From NCBI GenBank assembly GCA_032622095.1, contig CP136068.1, positions 55,448,025-55,512,024 of the forward strand: DNA of 64,000 bases, given 5' to 3'. Positions within the stretch are counted from its first letter, which is position 1, and every line of letters starts with the position of its first letter. The notes beneath the pieces were generated by a model. The model was not told where the DNA came from. It worked only from the letters and a program-made list of their open reading frames with translations, and ran no database searches. The translations under genes were made by a program, and so were the position numbers. The DNA is from Siphonodentalium dalli (Eukaryota > Mollusca > Scaphopoda > Gadilida > Siphonodentaliidae). This document shows, one piece after another, positions 37,141 through 50,594 of this stretch.

Positions 37141-37580
37141 GTATCAAGTAGACCACTGGACATAGACTCGTTTATATGACAATGCTTTCACATTCAGTGC
37201 ATCCCAATTGATATATACAATGAATTGTATGTGTTTGATTCTATTGTAAAGTGGCTTAGATAACATTTGAACTACATAATGTCGTCCTAGAATCCAGGGA
37301 ATTTATATATGCATATATATTACATATATATTCCAGGGTTAAAAGGGTTATGAACTCATAGTGAACAACTTATTACCAACCAAAGGGTAAAATAATACTT
37401 GCAACATTAATATCGGGAAATAATGTTGTCTCATGGTGTAGTCCCTGCTGCATTTTGCTCAGTCTATAAAATCTCTTTTCTTTGCTAATCCAGGCTGCAT
37501 TATTTTATTAGTTATTGATTTGAGAATGGTTTTGATAAATTGAGAAGGATCAGTGTTTTTATTAAATGTTTGTATTGCAG

Positions 37581-37756
37581 ATGCAAAGAAGATGTCGAAT
37601 AATATGAAGGGAGGTATGGCACCAGCGGACATGCCTGAGTGGAAGAAACACATCACTGGTGGCGCTAAAGCATCATATGGTAAAAAGGAGAAGAAGTCTC
37701 TGCTCGAACAAAGACAGAGCCTTCCCATCTATAAACTCAAGGATGAACTCATCAAG
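37581..37756 (+). CDS. DHX8: DHX8 exon, pre-helicase segment
   Basis: 176 nt, phase 1 in, phase 0 out, acceptor attgcag, donor ATCAAG|gtacaa. Encodes MPEWKKHITGGAKASYGKK, then LLEQRQSLPIYKLKDELIK, leading into the first RecA domain. The LPIYKL block is shared by spliceosomal DEAH helicases. Confidence 0.96.
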
Positions 37757-38017
37757 GTACAAATAATAAACAAGTTATTAGTACACAATTAGTAAAAGGC
37801 AAGCCGAGATCAGTTTGTACCTGGATAGAGTAACAGCTGATTATCAAAACAATTCATGTGTTTACTCATACATTGACTTGTTTATCAATGAGAGCCAGCT
37901 TTGGTTCTCAAATAATTATGTGAGATCAATTGGCATTCAGGATGACTCACTGGGATATTACAAACATATTCTTGATTGCCTCTTTGAAAATGATTACTCC
38001 GATTTTGAAAATGTGTA

Positions 38018-38180
38018 TTTATTATACCCCCATGACCAAAGAAAATGGTGGGTATACTGATCCTCCCTCCGCCCAAGCAGATATCTCAACCACCGTATTA
38101 AATTGAGTTCAATCATTTTGTTCATGTTTTCTGTTCTAGAGTTATTCATCTATGTTTATTTGAAATGTTGATTGTTTGGA
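38018..38180. repeat. degenerate TACCCC-hairpin element
   Basis: tattatacccccatgacc...ggtgggtatactg hairpin start, then ttctgttctagagttattca, which matches the unit at 1180. A short relic of the 993-1340 family. Confidence 0.55.
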
Positions 38181-38536
38181 TCTCAGCCATGGGTTATACA
38201 AACTTACAGGTATGTCTATTCTAGAAGGTATGTTACATGGAGGTATGCACTTGGGGGACTGCCCAGCTCTTGTTTTAATATGTGATATTATAAAAAGATA
38301 GAATAATATTATATGCTTCTTGTCAGTTAAATTAAAGCTGTTGTTTGTTACCATCCAGGATTCAAAGTCAGCAACTATCTAGTTGTTTCCACGTGTTCTA
38401 AAGGTAAACAACCTATCTGTAAAATAAAAAAAATAAATAGAAAAGATTGACACACAAGAGAAACATTCTCTGACATGGTTAATTGAGTAGAATATCGGGA
38501 AAACTGTAAACATAATACAGTTATGTTTTATTACAG

Positions 38537-38731
38537 GCCTGTAATGATAACCAGCTGCTGATTGTAATTGGAGAGACTGGGTCAGGAAAGACAACTCAAA
38601 TCACACAGTATTTAGCTGAGGCAGGTTACACATCCAGAGGAAAGATTGGGTGTACGCAACCCAGGCGTGTTGCTGCCATGTCTGTTGCCAAACGTGTGTC
38701 CGAAGAATTCGGTTGTCGCTTAGGTCAAGAG
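38537..38731 (+). CDS. DHX8: DHX8 exon, RecA1 motif I (Walker A)
   Basis: 65 codons, phase 0 to 0. Encodes [15 protein letters not shown] (motif I, Lys at visible residue ~566 contacts ATP phosphates), [28 protein letters not shown] (motif Ia) and [10 protein letters not shown]. All catalytic residues are intact, consistent with a working ATPase. Confidence 0.98.
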
Positions 38732-39056
38732 GTATGTATTTATATTCAGATAATAGAGAATGAATGAGGGGAGAGTTTCTGGTGAGTTTCAAGAGGGAGT
38801 GATCTAACACAGTTAGTAAGATGCATTGTATGTCGAACAGTAAAAGCTCCATGGGTGGCGGACTGGAGTCATTAGCATTATCTGTGCTGATACTTTAGTA
38901 AACGGCTGTTTCAAAACTTTATCATGAGTCACTTTTCTATTTGATAAATTCAAAAGAGTTAACTAATGAAACATAATAAAATATTCTTCAGTATTTTTGT
39001 TCTCATTACTTGTATGTTACATATAATTTTGGGCCCAGTGAATATTCAATTCATTA

Positions 39057-39840
39057 TTATACCCCCCGCAACGAGTTGTGGGGGGGTATACTGGCATCAG
39101 CTTGTCCGTCCGTTCGTCTGTCCATCTGTCCGTCCGTGGACACAATTTTGTCCGGAGTTTTTATCAGTCGTTTTAGGAACATTTTCCGTGAAACTTGGCA
39201 CAGACATCAACCACCATGGGAACCTGTGCACCTGCGATTATGACGTCTGTCAGACTTTTTTTGGTGGAGTTATCCCCCTTTTTCGACTTAGAAATTTTTC
39301 GCAACATGTATAATTTTGTCCGAGCTTTTATTCCTACATTTTTAGGTCAATTTTTTTAAAACTTGGCACAGATATTTAGTACCATGGGAACCTGTGCACC
39401 TGCGATTATGACGTCTGTCCGACATATTTTGGTGGAGTTATCCCCCTTTTTCGACTTAGAATTTTTTTTTCAACATGCATAATTTTTTTCGTGCTTTTAT
39501 TCCTACATTTTTCGGTCAATTTTTTTAAAACTTGGCACAGATATTTAGTACCATCGGAACCTGTGCACCTGTGTTTATGACGTCTGTCCAACATTTTTTG
39601 GTGGAGTTATCCCACTTTTCGACTTAGAAATTTTTCGCAACATGCATAATTTTGTCCGAGCTTTTATTCAGTCAATAAATTTAGGATTAGAGTTAGGGGT
39701 TAGGGTTAGGGGGTTTAGGGTTAGGGTTACCTGTTGACATAATTTCAGTTCCAAATATATGGTAATGGCTACTTCATTCGAATAACATTTTGAATACGGG
39801 GGGTATTACTTAGTCCCATCTGGGACAAGCCCATCTCTAG
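39057..39840. repeat. TACCCCCC-hairpin element with ~180-bp tandem core
   Basis: Hairpin taccccccgcaacga/gttgtgggggggta, a gtccgtccgttcgtctgtcc patch, and about three units with gaacctgtgcacctgcgatt and tggtggagttatccccc. Ends gggggtattacttagtcccatctggg. Contains telomere-like repeats at 39681-39731. Confidence 0.8.
39681..39731 (+). repeat. interstitial telomere-like (TTAGGG) repeats
   Basis: About seven TTAGGG or near-TTAGGG units (ttaggggttagggttagggg type), inside the tandem element. Confidence 0.8.
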
Positions 39841-40622
39841 TTCGATTCGGTCACAATATTCAGTTTGAAAAATTTGGTTTGAAACATTTCAATATTCCAA
39901 ATGTGACAGCCAAATCATTCTCAGTCAATACCTCAAAATGGAAAATGATTACAGGCTACATGAAATCGCAAATTGTGAAATTTATGGATTGTGAGTTCAT
40001 TTTCTCGGATGCGACATAACATCTTAATTATAAGGTATAAGTTGGAGCAATTCCAGATGGTCAACATTACTGTAGGGTTCGTTGAAATAAAATAAGGTAT
40101 AACTTATGCAGTCGGCTTGTGTGCACTCACAAGCACATGTTCCACTTATGGCTGACGGTTGCACTGATTTATCATTTATCTGATAGTTCCTTATCTAAAT
40201 ATGGAGTTGTTTGGGGTTCCATAACATAGAATGACTTTTCCCTTCCTGTTGACTTATCTGTAACCTATATGTTGGCACAATAACATGTATATATTCAAAA
40301 GCTTATGTTGAACTACTAATCAATCATCGTTTTGCAGGAGGCTTATGTTTTGATCGCGGCTCCAAGTCGTCATTATATCCGATCGAATCGTGCACTTATA
40401 TTTCAGTGTTGCTTGCTCAATAAAATAGATTTTTTCCGCTTGAAAAATACACTTAAGTTATCAGGTTTCTTGACTTGTTCGATCTTTGATTATGTTCGAT
40501 TCAATATTTGATTTGATTTGCAAATAGGAATATGTATTCAATTTAAATGGAAACAAATTGTTCGTATGCCCTTACATTTTAGAGTTATTTGTGCTGAACT
40601 TTTCTCTACTTTTATTTTTTAG
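39841..40622. other. intron sequence, nothing recognised
   Basis: AT-rich; no repeat or coding signal seen before the 40623 exon. Confidence 0.5.
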
Positions 40623-40826
<204 letters not shown>

Positions 40827-41885
40827 TAAGTATTGAGTACTTGACCAATACAAACAGTATTTTTTCAGGAAAGCAACAGATAAATACAGTCTGACATTTC
40901 CACAATCATTCATATGAAACTTAGATAGTTTGGATTGAATACTATGAACATCAGTTACTTTGATTGAGTATAGTTACCATATTTGTGTATTTAATTTAGA
41001 GTTTGTGGTTTCCTGTTAATTGACTATAAATTCTATATGTAATAACATTTGGAAACAAGGCCAACAAAAAAGGCTTTTGATTCTCAGGCATCGACTCGTG
41101 GAACAAAATGGCCTGCATTGGACCATTTTATTTTGATTCAAATTTTTACCGTAAATGAAAATAGGAAAATAGGAAAATAGGAAACTGTCACACGGAAATT
41201 AGTTATGTTTAAAATATCGCATAGGAGCTAAATACAATGGTGTATGTGTGGGTATTCAACAAAAGACCATAGGCAATGATAACTATCAGGTATATTTGTC
41301 ACCACAGATAGAGTTTTTCCCCTTGCTATGCTATTGCGATCGAAGTTTGAAAAGTTTGAAAAGCGATGAATATTGGCCATGTTTATGATGGTTATTCGAA
41401 GTTTTATAGTCTATCATCCACTGTGGTACTTAAACAGTCTCTAATTAGTCTGCGGAACAAGTGAATCAAGACTTTCTATGATAGTTTGGAAGATCACTTT
41501 ATCTTTTTGTTTCGACTGTATTTACGTTCTGTATTTTTATATGAATCGGATATGTAGTTGTGCATGTTGTTAAACATGATCGTGCCGATATTGAAATCAT
41601 ATCAATATATATATCATTCTAGGTAATCCCTATATGATGTACGGGTAATATAATGTCATAATTTGTCATATTTATATCAGATTAAATTAGTTTAAATCCA
41701 TTACAAAGTTCTCACTACATTTTCTGGACCTGTGAAGGTATAATAATCCATGCTTATTATTCCAGTCGGTGGGCAGAACAAAATTAAAATAAAACCCTCG
41801 CTCCCATATTGATTTAAAAAAAAATTGCCTGAGAATCAAATATCTTCTTCTTTTTTTTTGGCCTAACATTTAAAATTTCTTTCAG

Positions 41886-41972
41886 GCTATTAAAAGGAGG
41901 CCGGAGATGAAGCTCATTGTTACTTCTGCAACACTTGATGCAGTAAAGTTCTCCAAATATTTCTTTGAGGCT
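41886..41972 (+). CDS. DHX8: DHX8 exon, motif III (SAT)
   Basis: 29 codons, phase 0 to 0, acceptor tttcag, donor GAGGCT|gtaagt. Encodes [18 protein letters not shown] with motif III Ser-Ala-Thr, which couples ATP hydrolysis to unwinding, then KYFFEA. Confidence 0.97.
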
Positions 41973-42125
41973 GTAAGTACCCTAAATAATTATACGGCAT
42001 AAATTTCACCCTCACAATGAGAGAAACTGAAGTCATGGTGATTTCTAGACTTGAGGCTACAGTTTGGCAGTTTTATTGTTGATCATGTGATTTTGGGTAA
42101 TTGGTAACAGTAAAATAACACATTT

Positions 42126-44930
42126 TTAGCTCAACTTACTTTTGTAAGTTTGAGCTATTGCCATGGTTTGGCGTCCGTCGTCCGTGTGTCCGTCAACAAT
42201 TTCCTTTGGCGCGGGCTACAGGTTGTACCTTTGGTCTGATCTTCATGAAATTTGTCATGAATGTTGACATTGACATGTAGATGGGAACGAGTCATTTGGG
42301 GGTCATTCGGCCAAAAAACATGGCCGCTGGCAGCCATCTTGGATTTCAAGATTCAATATATTGGCGCGGCCTACAGGTCGTACTGTTCATCTGATCATCA
42401 TGAAATTTGTCATTGATGTTAACAATGACATGTAGATGGGAACGAGTGATTTTGGGGTCGTTCGGCCAAAAAATATGGCTGCCAGCAGCCATCTTGGATT
42501 TTACTCTTTGCATGACTAAATCCTTTGGCGTGGGCTACAGGTCGTTGTTTTGGTCGGAAGTTTATGAAATTTGTCATGGATGTTAACACTGTCATGTAGA
42601 TGGGAACGAGTGATTTTGGAGTTGTTTGGCCAAAAAACATGGCCGCCAGCAGCCATCTTGGATTTTACTCTTTGCATGACTAAATCCTTTGGCGCGGGCT
42701 ACAGGTTGTACCTTTGGTCTAATCTTTATGAAATTTGTCATGAATGTTGACATTGACATGTAGATGGGAACGAATCATTGTGGGGTCATTCGGCCAAAAA
42801 ACATGGCCACTGGCGGCCATCTTAGATTTCAAAATTCAATCCATTGGCGCGGGCTACAGGTCGTACTGTTCGTCTGATCATCATGAAATTTGTCATGGAT
42901 GTTAATATTGACATGTAGATGGGAACGAGTCATTTTGGGGTTTTTCGGCCAATAAACATGGCCACCAGCAGCCATCTTGGATTTTACTCTTTGCATGACT
43001 AAATCCTTTGGCGCGGGCTACAGGTCGTAGCTTCGATCAGAACATTATGAAATTTGTCATGGATGTTAACAATGACATGTAGATGGGAACGAGTGATTTT
43101 GGGGTCGTTTGGCCGAAAAACATGGCCGCCAGCAGCCATCTTGGATTTTACTCTTTGCATGACTAAATCCTTTGGCCCGGGCTACAGGTCGTACCTTTGG
43201 TCTGATCTTTATGAAATTTGTCAAGAATGTTGACGTTGACATGTAGATGGGAACGAGTCATTTTGGGGTCATTCGGCCAAAAAACATGGCGCTGGCAGCC
43301 ATCTTGGATTTCAAGATTCAATCCATTGGCGCGGGCTACAGATCGTACTGTTCGCCTGATCATCATGAAATTTGTCATTGATGTTAATAATGACATGTAG
43401 ATGGGAACGAGTGATTTTGGTGTCGTTCGGCCAAAAAACATGGCCGCCAGCAGCCATCTTGGATTTTACTCTTTGCATGACTAAATCCTTTGGCGCGGGC
43501 TACAGGTTGTACCTTTGGTCTAATCTTTATGAAATTTGTCATGGAATGTTGACATTGACATGTAGATGGGAACGTATCATTGTGGGGTCATTCGGCCAAA
43601 AAACATGGCCGCTGGCGGCCATCTTAGATTTCAAAATTCAATCCATTGGCGCGGGCTACAGGTCGTACTGTTCGTCTGATCATCATGAAATTTGTCATGG
43701 ATGTTATTATTGACATGTAGATGGGAACGAGTCATTTTGGGGTTGTTCGGCCCATAAACATGGCCGCCAGCAGCCATCTTGGATTTTACTCTTTGCATGA
43801 CTAAATCCTTTGGCGCGGGCTACAGGTCGTAGCTTTGATCTGAACATCATGAAATTTGTCATGGATGTTAACAATGACATGTAGATGGGAACGAGTGATT
43901 TTGGGGTCGTTCGGCCGAAAAACATGGCCGCCAGCAGCCATCTTGGATTTTACTATTTGCATGACTAAATCCTTTGGCGCGGGCTACAGGTCGTACCTTT
44001 GGTCTGATCTTTATGAAATTTGTCATGAATGTTGACATTGACATGTAGATGGGAACGAGTCATTTTGGGATCATTCGGCCAAAACACATGGCCGCTGGCA
44101 GCCATCTTGGATTTCAAGATTCAATCCATTGGCGCGGGCTACAGGTCGTACTGTTCGTCTGATCATCATGAAATTTGTCATGGATGTTAATAATGACATG
44201 TAGATGGGAACGAGTGATTTTGGGGTCGTTCGGCCAAAAAACATGGCTGCCAGCAGCCATCTTGGATTTTACTCTTTGCATGACTAAATCCTTTGGCGCG
44301 GGCTACAGGTCGTTGTGTTGGTCGGAAGTTTATGAAATTTGTCATGGATGTTAACACTGACATGTAGATGGGAACGAGTGATTTTGGAGTCGTTCGGCCA
44401 AAAAACATGGCCGCCAGCAGCCATCTTGGATTTTACTCTTTGCATGACTAAATCCTTTGGCGCGGGCTATAGGTTGCATTTGGTCTAATCTTTATGAAAT
44501 TTGTCATGAATGTTGACATTGACATGTAGATGGGAACGAATCATTGTGGGGTCATTCGGCCAAAACACATGGCCGCTGGCGGCCATCTTGGATTTCAAAA
44601 TTCAATCCATTGGCGCGGGCTACAGGTCGTACTGTTCGTCTGATCATCATGAAATTTGTAGGTCGTAGCTTTGGTCAGATCTTCATAAAATTTGTCCTGG
44701 ATGTTAACAATTATACGTAGATGGGAACGAGTTCTTTTGGGGTCAATTGGCCAAAAAAAATGGCCACCAGCAGCCATCTTGTATTTTACTCTTTGCATCA
44801 CTAAATCCTTTGGCGCAGGTTAGACATTTCAATTAGCACCTTTTCTATTCCTCCATTTACTGTCAACCATTAAATTATTCCCCTACCTAAGTTGAGCTAC
44901 AGTGTCATTGACACTTTCATTTTATTGTTC
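42126..44930. repeat. AGCTCAA-hairpin element with ~163-bp tandem core, 16 units
   Basis: Starts with hairpin agctcaacttac/gtaagtttgagct, then gtccgtcgtccgtgtgtccg, then about 16 units each with tagatgggaacga, catggccgcc and cagccatcttggatt. Variants recur in blocks of two and more units, so amplification was by blocks. Ends aagttgagctacagtgtcattgaca. Fills most of a 3.1 kb intron. Confidence 0.88.
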
Positions 44931-45076
44931 AGTGCTATTTGTTTTTATTTCATTGAGGAGATAAATACTTTTAAACAGTTGGCAAAATATTTGTAACCGG
45001 AATTTCTGTTCATCTGTAGAATTTGAAAAATAAAAATTAGATTCAGAAATTATATTGTCTAAGATTAAAAAAATGA

Positions 45077-45247
<171 letters not shown>

Positions 45248-45802
45248 TAACAGGAATGTCGATATTCCTTACCTATCATGTTCAATTTTGTTGATACCAT
45301 GTGACTGAATAATTGCCTGTCCGGTAATTGAGAAAATATCCTTAGTAGGTGCGTTTGGAAATTAAAAAAAAATCTTAATAGAAAAATCATATTCCTGCGA
45401 TACCGGACAGTCTTGTTCATCGTGTTGAAATGACTAGGGTATTTTGTAGTCGACGGCCCTTTGTCGACAGTCGACACCTACTATCTATATAAAACGATTA
45501 AAAACCCACGCGTGATTATCAAAGTATTTTCTTAGACATCGATGATCTGCCCATTTCACAGCTGTTTGTCATCATAAATTTATTAAAACATGCATATTTA
45601 TCATTATATTTATCACTGTTGACAGCCTATAGTGACAGGTAAGTATCATGAACAGCACTCATGTCATATATTATTGGTAAACTTCCGCGTTGAAGTTATG
45701 TTCACGAGCGATCCCGACAAAGTGACGGTCATAAAATACTATAGAGAGAATTAGAAACAGCTGGATGCAACAACCTTCCTAACTTCCTGTGCATGTGCAG
45801 TC

Positions 45803-45988
45803 TATCTCCGTCAAAGGTATCTTGCCCACTGAACTATATGGTATATTATCCCAAGTAGGAGGGGTTAACTCTCCGAGTTGAAAAAACGGTACGAAAATTC
45901 TATGGTACATATCCTCTGTCATGTTCATGACACGTGTAATCACGTGATTTCTGACACGTAGTGAAATATTCGCCATATTTTTTATCCC
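45803..45988 (+). repeat. left inverted terminal repeat, DIRS-like family 2
   Basis: Begins tatctccgtcaaaggtatct; contains cactgaactatatgg and a tgacacgtgtaatcacgtga palindromic patch. Mirrors 50382-50552. Confidence 0.85.
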
Positions 45989-46785
45989 TCCTGCCTGGAC
46001 GGACGTCACTCCTACGAAGCTAAGTAGCAGTTTTTGTATAGCAAAAACAGTTTTGTTTTTGTATTATACAAACAACATTATTTCTTTGCTTATAGTTGAA
46101 AATTATGTACAATTCACATAAAGATTACGACGGTTTGTTCCGAATATAATATCGGAATCGGATGACTCGTTTCGTTTTAACCGACTTTGTCTTCCATAAT
46201 TTTAATCGGTCAATGATTTAATATCCGTTGTCTATGCAGACAATATGCAGCGTTTCTGGCCTATTAAAGGCAGAACATTCGAGGCACCATTGGATATGAC
46301 TAAAGACGCTGATCGTTTTCTTTATAACAAATCTATGGCATACATGTGACGTGTTATTTAAGTTACCACGTGCGTTGACGGTGGTTAAAGGTATCACAAA
46401 ATTAGGTGACTTACTTTCGAGTTCATTCTTTCGTTTGACGGCTTTCTTTATATGTTGACAATCATCGTCTAGTGTACAACTGACGGAAAAAGCAGTGTTT
46501 AAACGCTTGTGAAATCGGCTGATAGGATTGTAAAATCCCGAATGTCAATTTGAACCTTTTTCACCCTGGATGATTAACAATGGGGCCGTTACTGCCTTGG
46601 TTGCCACATGGTAACATAACACAACAGGTGTATTTGTGATTGTTCGCAATCACATTAATTACTTTCACAGGACTGCTAATCGAGGTAAGACCAGGTTCAT
46701 GAATCGCCTTCCCCGTAGCTCCCCTTGAAGTCGCTTCCCTCGTTTCGAGGTCCCAAGAGTAGAGAATGAAAGTCGATATATAGGG

Positions 46786-47005
46786 TTCCTCTAATTGGCG
46801 TAATTAGCACTCGGAGCGATAGTCACACCACACAGGACGCGGGTTGGGGCTACCCATCGAACCCGTAGCTCCCACGAGTTGCTTCCCCTAGGACACTGAT
46901 GCTTGCCGATATATCGTGTTCCTCTAATTGGCATAATTAGCACTCGGGGGCGATAGTCACACCAAACAGGGTGCGGGTTGGGGCTACCCATCGAACCCAT
47001 TAGTC
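46786..47005. repeat. 133-bp tandem repeat in DIRS-like family 2
   Basis: ttcctctaattgg at 46786 and 46919, each followed by gcgggttggggctacccatc. A third unit lies apart at 48062-48145. Confidence 0.75.
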
Positions 47006-47258
47006 ATAGTTGGTGCGCTCCCTGGACTATCGAACGGGACGTCAATCTGCTTCCTCGGGTCGACCGTTGGCGGTTGGCGTGCCCAGGACGGCTGTGATTC
47101 AGCTCTACTAACACTCGACACACGCTGTCCATCGCTACAAGTTGTCATCTCGGGGTCAGCGAAGCTGAGGGATACACCCTGACCATGCTCTCCGGTGCCT
47201 TATGATAATAGTGTGTGGGAATTTCGGCTAAAATTACTAGTAGAATGGCCATTTTACT

Positions 47259-47531
47259 TTGTCTCAATTCAAATTAGGAGACATTTTCTCTAAAAAATTA
47301 TTACGTTTACGCTATTATTTGGCACCTGAAAGTTTATCCTCCATGCCTTCTGCCCCAGCTGGGCTTGGAATGGGATCACAGTTCACAGGCTTGTTTCCTC
47401 CTTATTATAAGCCACCACTTCCGGGGGCTTGGCAGACAGGTTACTGGCCGCATTCTGGCCAACAGCTGCCAGTAACTTCGGGTTTGATTTTAAATGAAAA
47501 CAAAAGATCTTATTCCCTAACGCCATTATAG
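47259..47531 (+). pseudogene. Gly/Pro/Trp-rich ORF fragment of DIRS-like family 2
   Basis: 90 codons; MPSAPAGLGMGSQF and PPLPGAWQTGYWPHSGQQ are compositionally like the Gag-like start in family 1. Short and followed by stops. Inferred to be a structural ORF relic. Confidence 0.3.
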
Positions 47532-50227
47532 CAGGAAGCTTGCTTGGGAACTGGTACAGGTCTACTAACCTCCCATCGCCAGTTCGGTCGGTTGGATATC
47601 GGGATCGGTCGAGCTGCTGCTCCATCCCCGAGATGTACAGGCTCTGGACATTCCTCCGGGGTCCCCAATGACCAGACCTCACATGCAATTAGAAATGAAG
47701 CTTGTCGTGGTGTATTGTGCTGTTAACACCCCATCGACGGATGGAGATCGGGATCAGATCGAGCAGTCGCTCCAGCACGAGGTGAAAGGGCTTTCGACAT
47801 TCCTTTCGGGTCACCTTTACATGCGCTTACGAGGGAGCTCAGTTAGTTGTTCAGTGTTCTCTGATGCAGCCAAGCGCAGGAAGAAAATTAATGTCGAATT
47901 TTGATTAACAAATAACCTCAGATTGACATGATTTGATAGCATTGTTCTACAATCATTTACAATTTAACAGAACATCAGAGTGTTTTCCCTTGTTTCGAGG
48001 GTTCCAAGGAAGAGATAGAAACCTTTACGACCAGGACACTGTCACTTGTCAATGTATAGTGTTCCCTTCATTGGCGTAATTAGCGCTCAGGACGATAGTC
48101 CCACCAAACAGGTCGCGGGTTGGGGCTACCCATCGAACCCATTGGCCGCATTTGGTGGGCTTTCTGGACCATCGACAGGGACTCCAAGTCGGATACTCGG
48201 GACGACGGTTGGCGTACCCTGGGACAGTCAAATGAGGAAATACGATCCAAGTTGCATGGCTTTTGTTCGCATTTGGGTAGCAACTTGCCCTGTGATGCCG
48301 TTCAATTTGTACCCTGCCCTAACGTCGTCAGAGCTGGGTGGTTATGCCATTGGACTGCACACTTGGCGACCTGGGTTCGACCATCCTGAGAGGTATTCAA
48401 CCATTTTACTGTTCTCGGTTTGGGATGTGTTCAACTTCTTGCTTTATAAGTTGTTGCTTCTTTCCATGTTCCATCCAGCTCTTTCGTGGTCACAGGGTTT
48501 GCTGGAGAATGTCTATAGTCATTCATATCACTAGATTAGTATATGACTCTCGCCCTTTCATTTTCCTGACTTTTAAGACGTGTTCTGGACTGGTTCGGGT
48601 GCTCGAAAGGGTAAATATTTACATCTCGATTTGGGACGCAAGAATCAGAGATAAACAAGCATACATGCTTTATCTCCGACCTCGCTGTGTTTCCGTAATA
48701 GATACGAATGACATTGGGTGCGTTGGAACTGTGGATTAACTGAGTCGGATTAATTCTTCGTTTCTGTTTAATCATCCGTTTCATCTCACTTTAATAAGGA
48801 CACCACCTACAGGTATGGTTGCCCAATAACCAGATATAGGGTTTATCCTCTCAATATGGTTGTATATTTTAGGTGGGTGCATTTGCATATCTTTTGTCTT
48901 CAGGTTGCGTTCAGTTCTAACTCAACATGGATTTCACTTTTGTTGTCCAGTCATACATAAATTATCCATGGTTCGACATATGCTCAATTTCAGAACGCTG
49001 TTGACATGAGGTCTAGTTCAACACCCCACTCAGGCTTAATGGGCAACACGGCGTATTAGCGTGGAAAAGAAGAACGAAATGGCTTCTGTGATATCGGCCT
49101 TTGCGTCTAATACGTCATTCTTCTTATGGGCTCGGTTGTCGGGACATAATGGTTTTGTTTTCCCTGATAGTGCTTGATTCGCCTAGTGCTCATTTAATAT
49201 ACTAAGCCAGGTCCTCTGCTGACCTCAGCGATTGCCAATGCAGGATAATGTTGCGCCTATGGGGCAGCATATGAATCGTGTTGGGCACACTTCATAAAGC
49301 CGGATAAAGATTCTTGCCAGATGCTTCTCCTCGTGCGAGATTCACTAGCATTGGGTGTCGGATGCCAGATCATATGATCCGCCCTCTCGATTCGCACTTC
49401 GGGCGATGGTTGTCTCCGGAACAGGGTCCCATTGGAGGGGCACCCCATCCTTACCAGAAGGGATACCTTGCGCCATCGACTCGTCGGGGACCAGTCAGCA
49501 GAGCTTGAACAGTTGGGGCGCGGTGGCCCTTGGTCTGCTTTTCATTACCTACCTGCCGTCGGTTTCCGCTTGTTTTGGGCTTGTGCCACAATCCTGATGC
49601 ATCGTTAGTACAATTTTTGTTTTTGTGGATTTCCACCTTAATGACATTGGAATTTCGGTTCCTGGCTGTCTTTCTGTCATGGATTCAGTAGCATGTGATT
49701 GGTCAGTTGGGTTTAACTGTGTTGGTGGGCATTTCCACATTTGGGAACATCATCAGGGGAAAATGCCATGGCTTATTGCATCTTAGTCGGTGATATCTCG
49801 AACTCTAGCCTTCAAACTAAGTTTTCTGCTGTGAAACTCCAATTCTGACCCTGTGTTACCCGTACCTTTCCCGGCAAGTACTCGGCTGATACATTATTAG
49901 CCCTAAGTTCCGATGCGAATGTCTTCTCCGTCTCCATGTCTTCTGAAGCTATTTACTTTACTTGCAGGGGTCTTAAACTCTTAAGTGGCCACTTTTTGTT
50001 CGTTGAGCTTGCTGACAGGTATTAGTTTTAGGATGTAATATTACATTGGCTTATGGTCCTATTGTGCATGTGTATATATATATATATGTATATACATATA
50101 TATCTATATGTCTGTGCATGTATATGTATATATTGTAGGTTATCAGGTCAATCCAGTTCTTTGATTCAGATGCATAGCGGTGTTTTTGTTTCCTCGTGGC
50201 CTCCATCTGTTAGAAAATTCTATTCTT

Positions 50228-50326
50228 TACCATATAGTTCAGTGGGCAAGATACCTTTGACGGAGATACAATATTTTCCAAAATAAGTAAAATATATATC
50301 TCCTAGAAGTATCTTGCCCACTGAAC
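50228..50326. repeat. ICR of DIRS-like family 2
   Basis: Left-end complement runs straight into right-end complement, then ctgagctccc and the right terminal repeat. Confidence 0.85.
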
Positions 50327-50381
50327 GCTGAGCTCCCTCCCAGGGTTTCGCACCCACCCCGCTCACGAGGAATGTCCTACT

Positions 50382-50594
50382 GGGGATAAAAAATATGGCG
50401 AATACTTCACTACGTGTCAGAAATCACGTGATTACACGTGTCATGAACATGACAGAGGATATGTACCATAGAATTTTCGTACCGTTTTTTCAACTCGGAG
50501 AGTTAACCCCTCCTACTTGGGATAATATACCATATAGTTCAGTGGGCAAGATACTTCTAGGAGATATATATTTTACTTATTTTGGAAAATATTG
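50382..50594. repeat. right terminal repeat, DIRS-like family 2
   Basis: Inverse of the left terminus through catatagttcagtgggcaag, then the unique right end (atacttctaggagatata, ttttacttattttgg). Confidence 0.85.

Larger units (their letters stand above)
45803..50594 (+). mobile_element. DIRS-like retroelement, family 2
   Basis: About 4.8 kb. Left terminus 45803-45988 is inverted at 50382 to ~50552. An ICR at 50228-50326 is the reverse complement of the left end (taccatatagttcag...gagata) joined to that of the right end (caatattttccaaaataagt...). Family 1 shares only the short CACTGAACTATATGG motif in the termini; the rest differs. No target duplication, and no RT, recombinase or methyltransferase recognised. 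Confidence 0.78.

Noticed and set aside
45779-46009. Frame MANISLRVRNHVITR..., also found at 50395-50682
   Set aside because: The duplicated peptide comes from the inverted terminal repeats of the DIRS-like element, not from paralogous genes.
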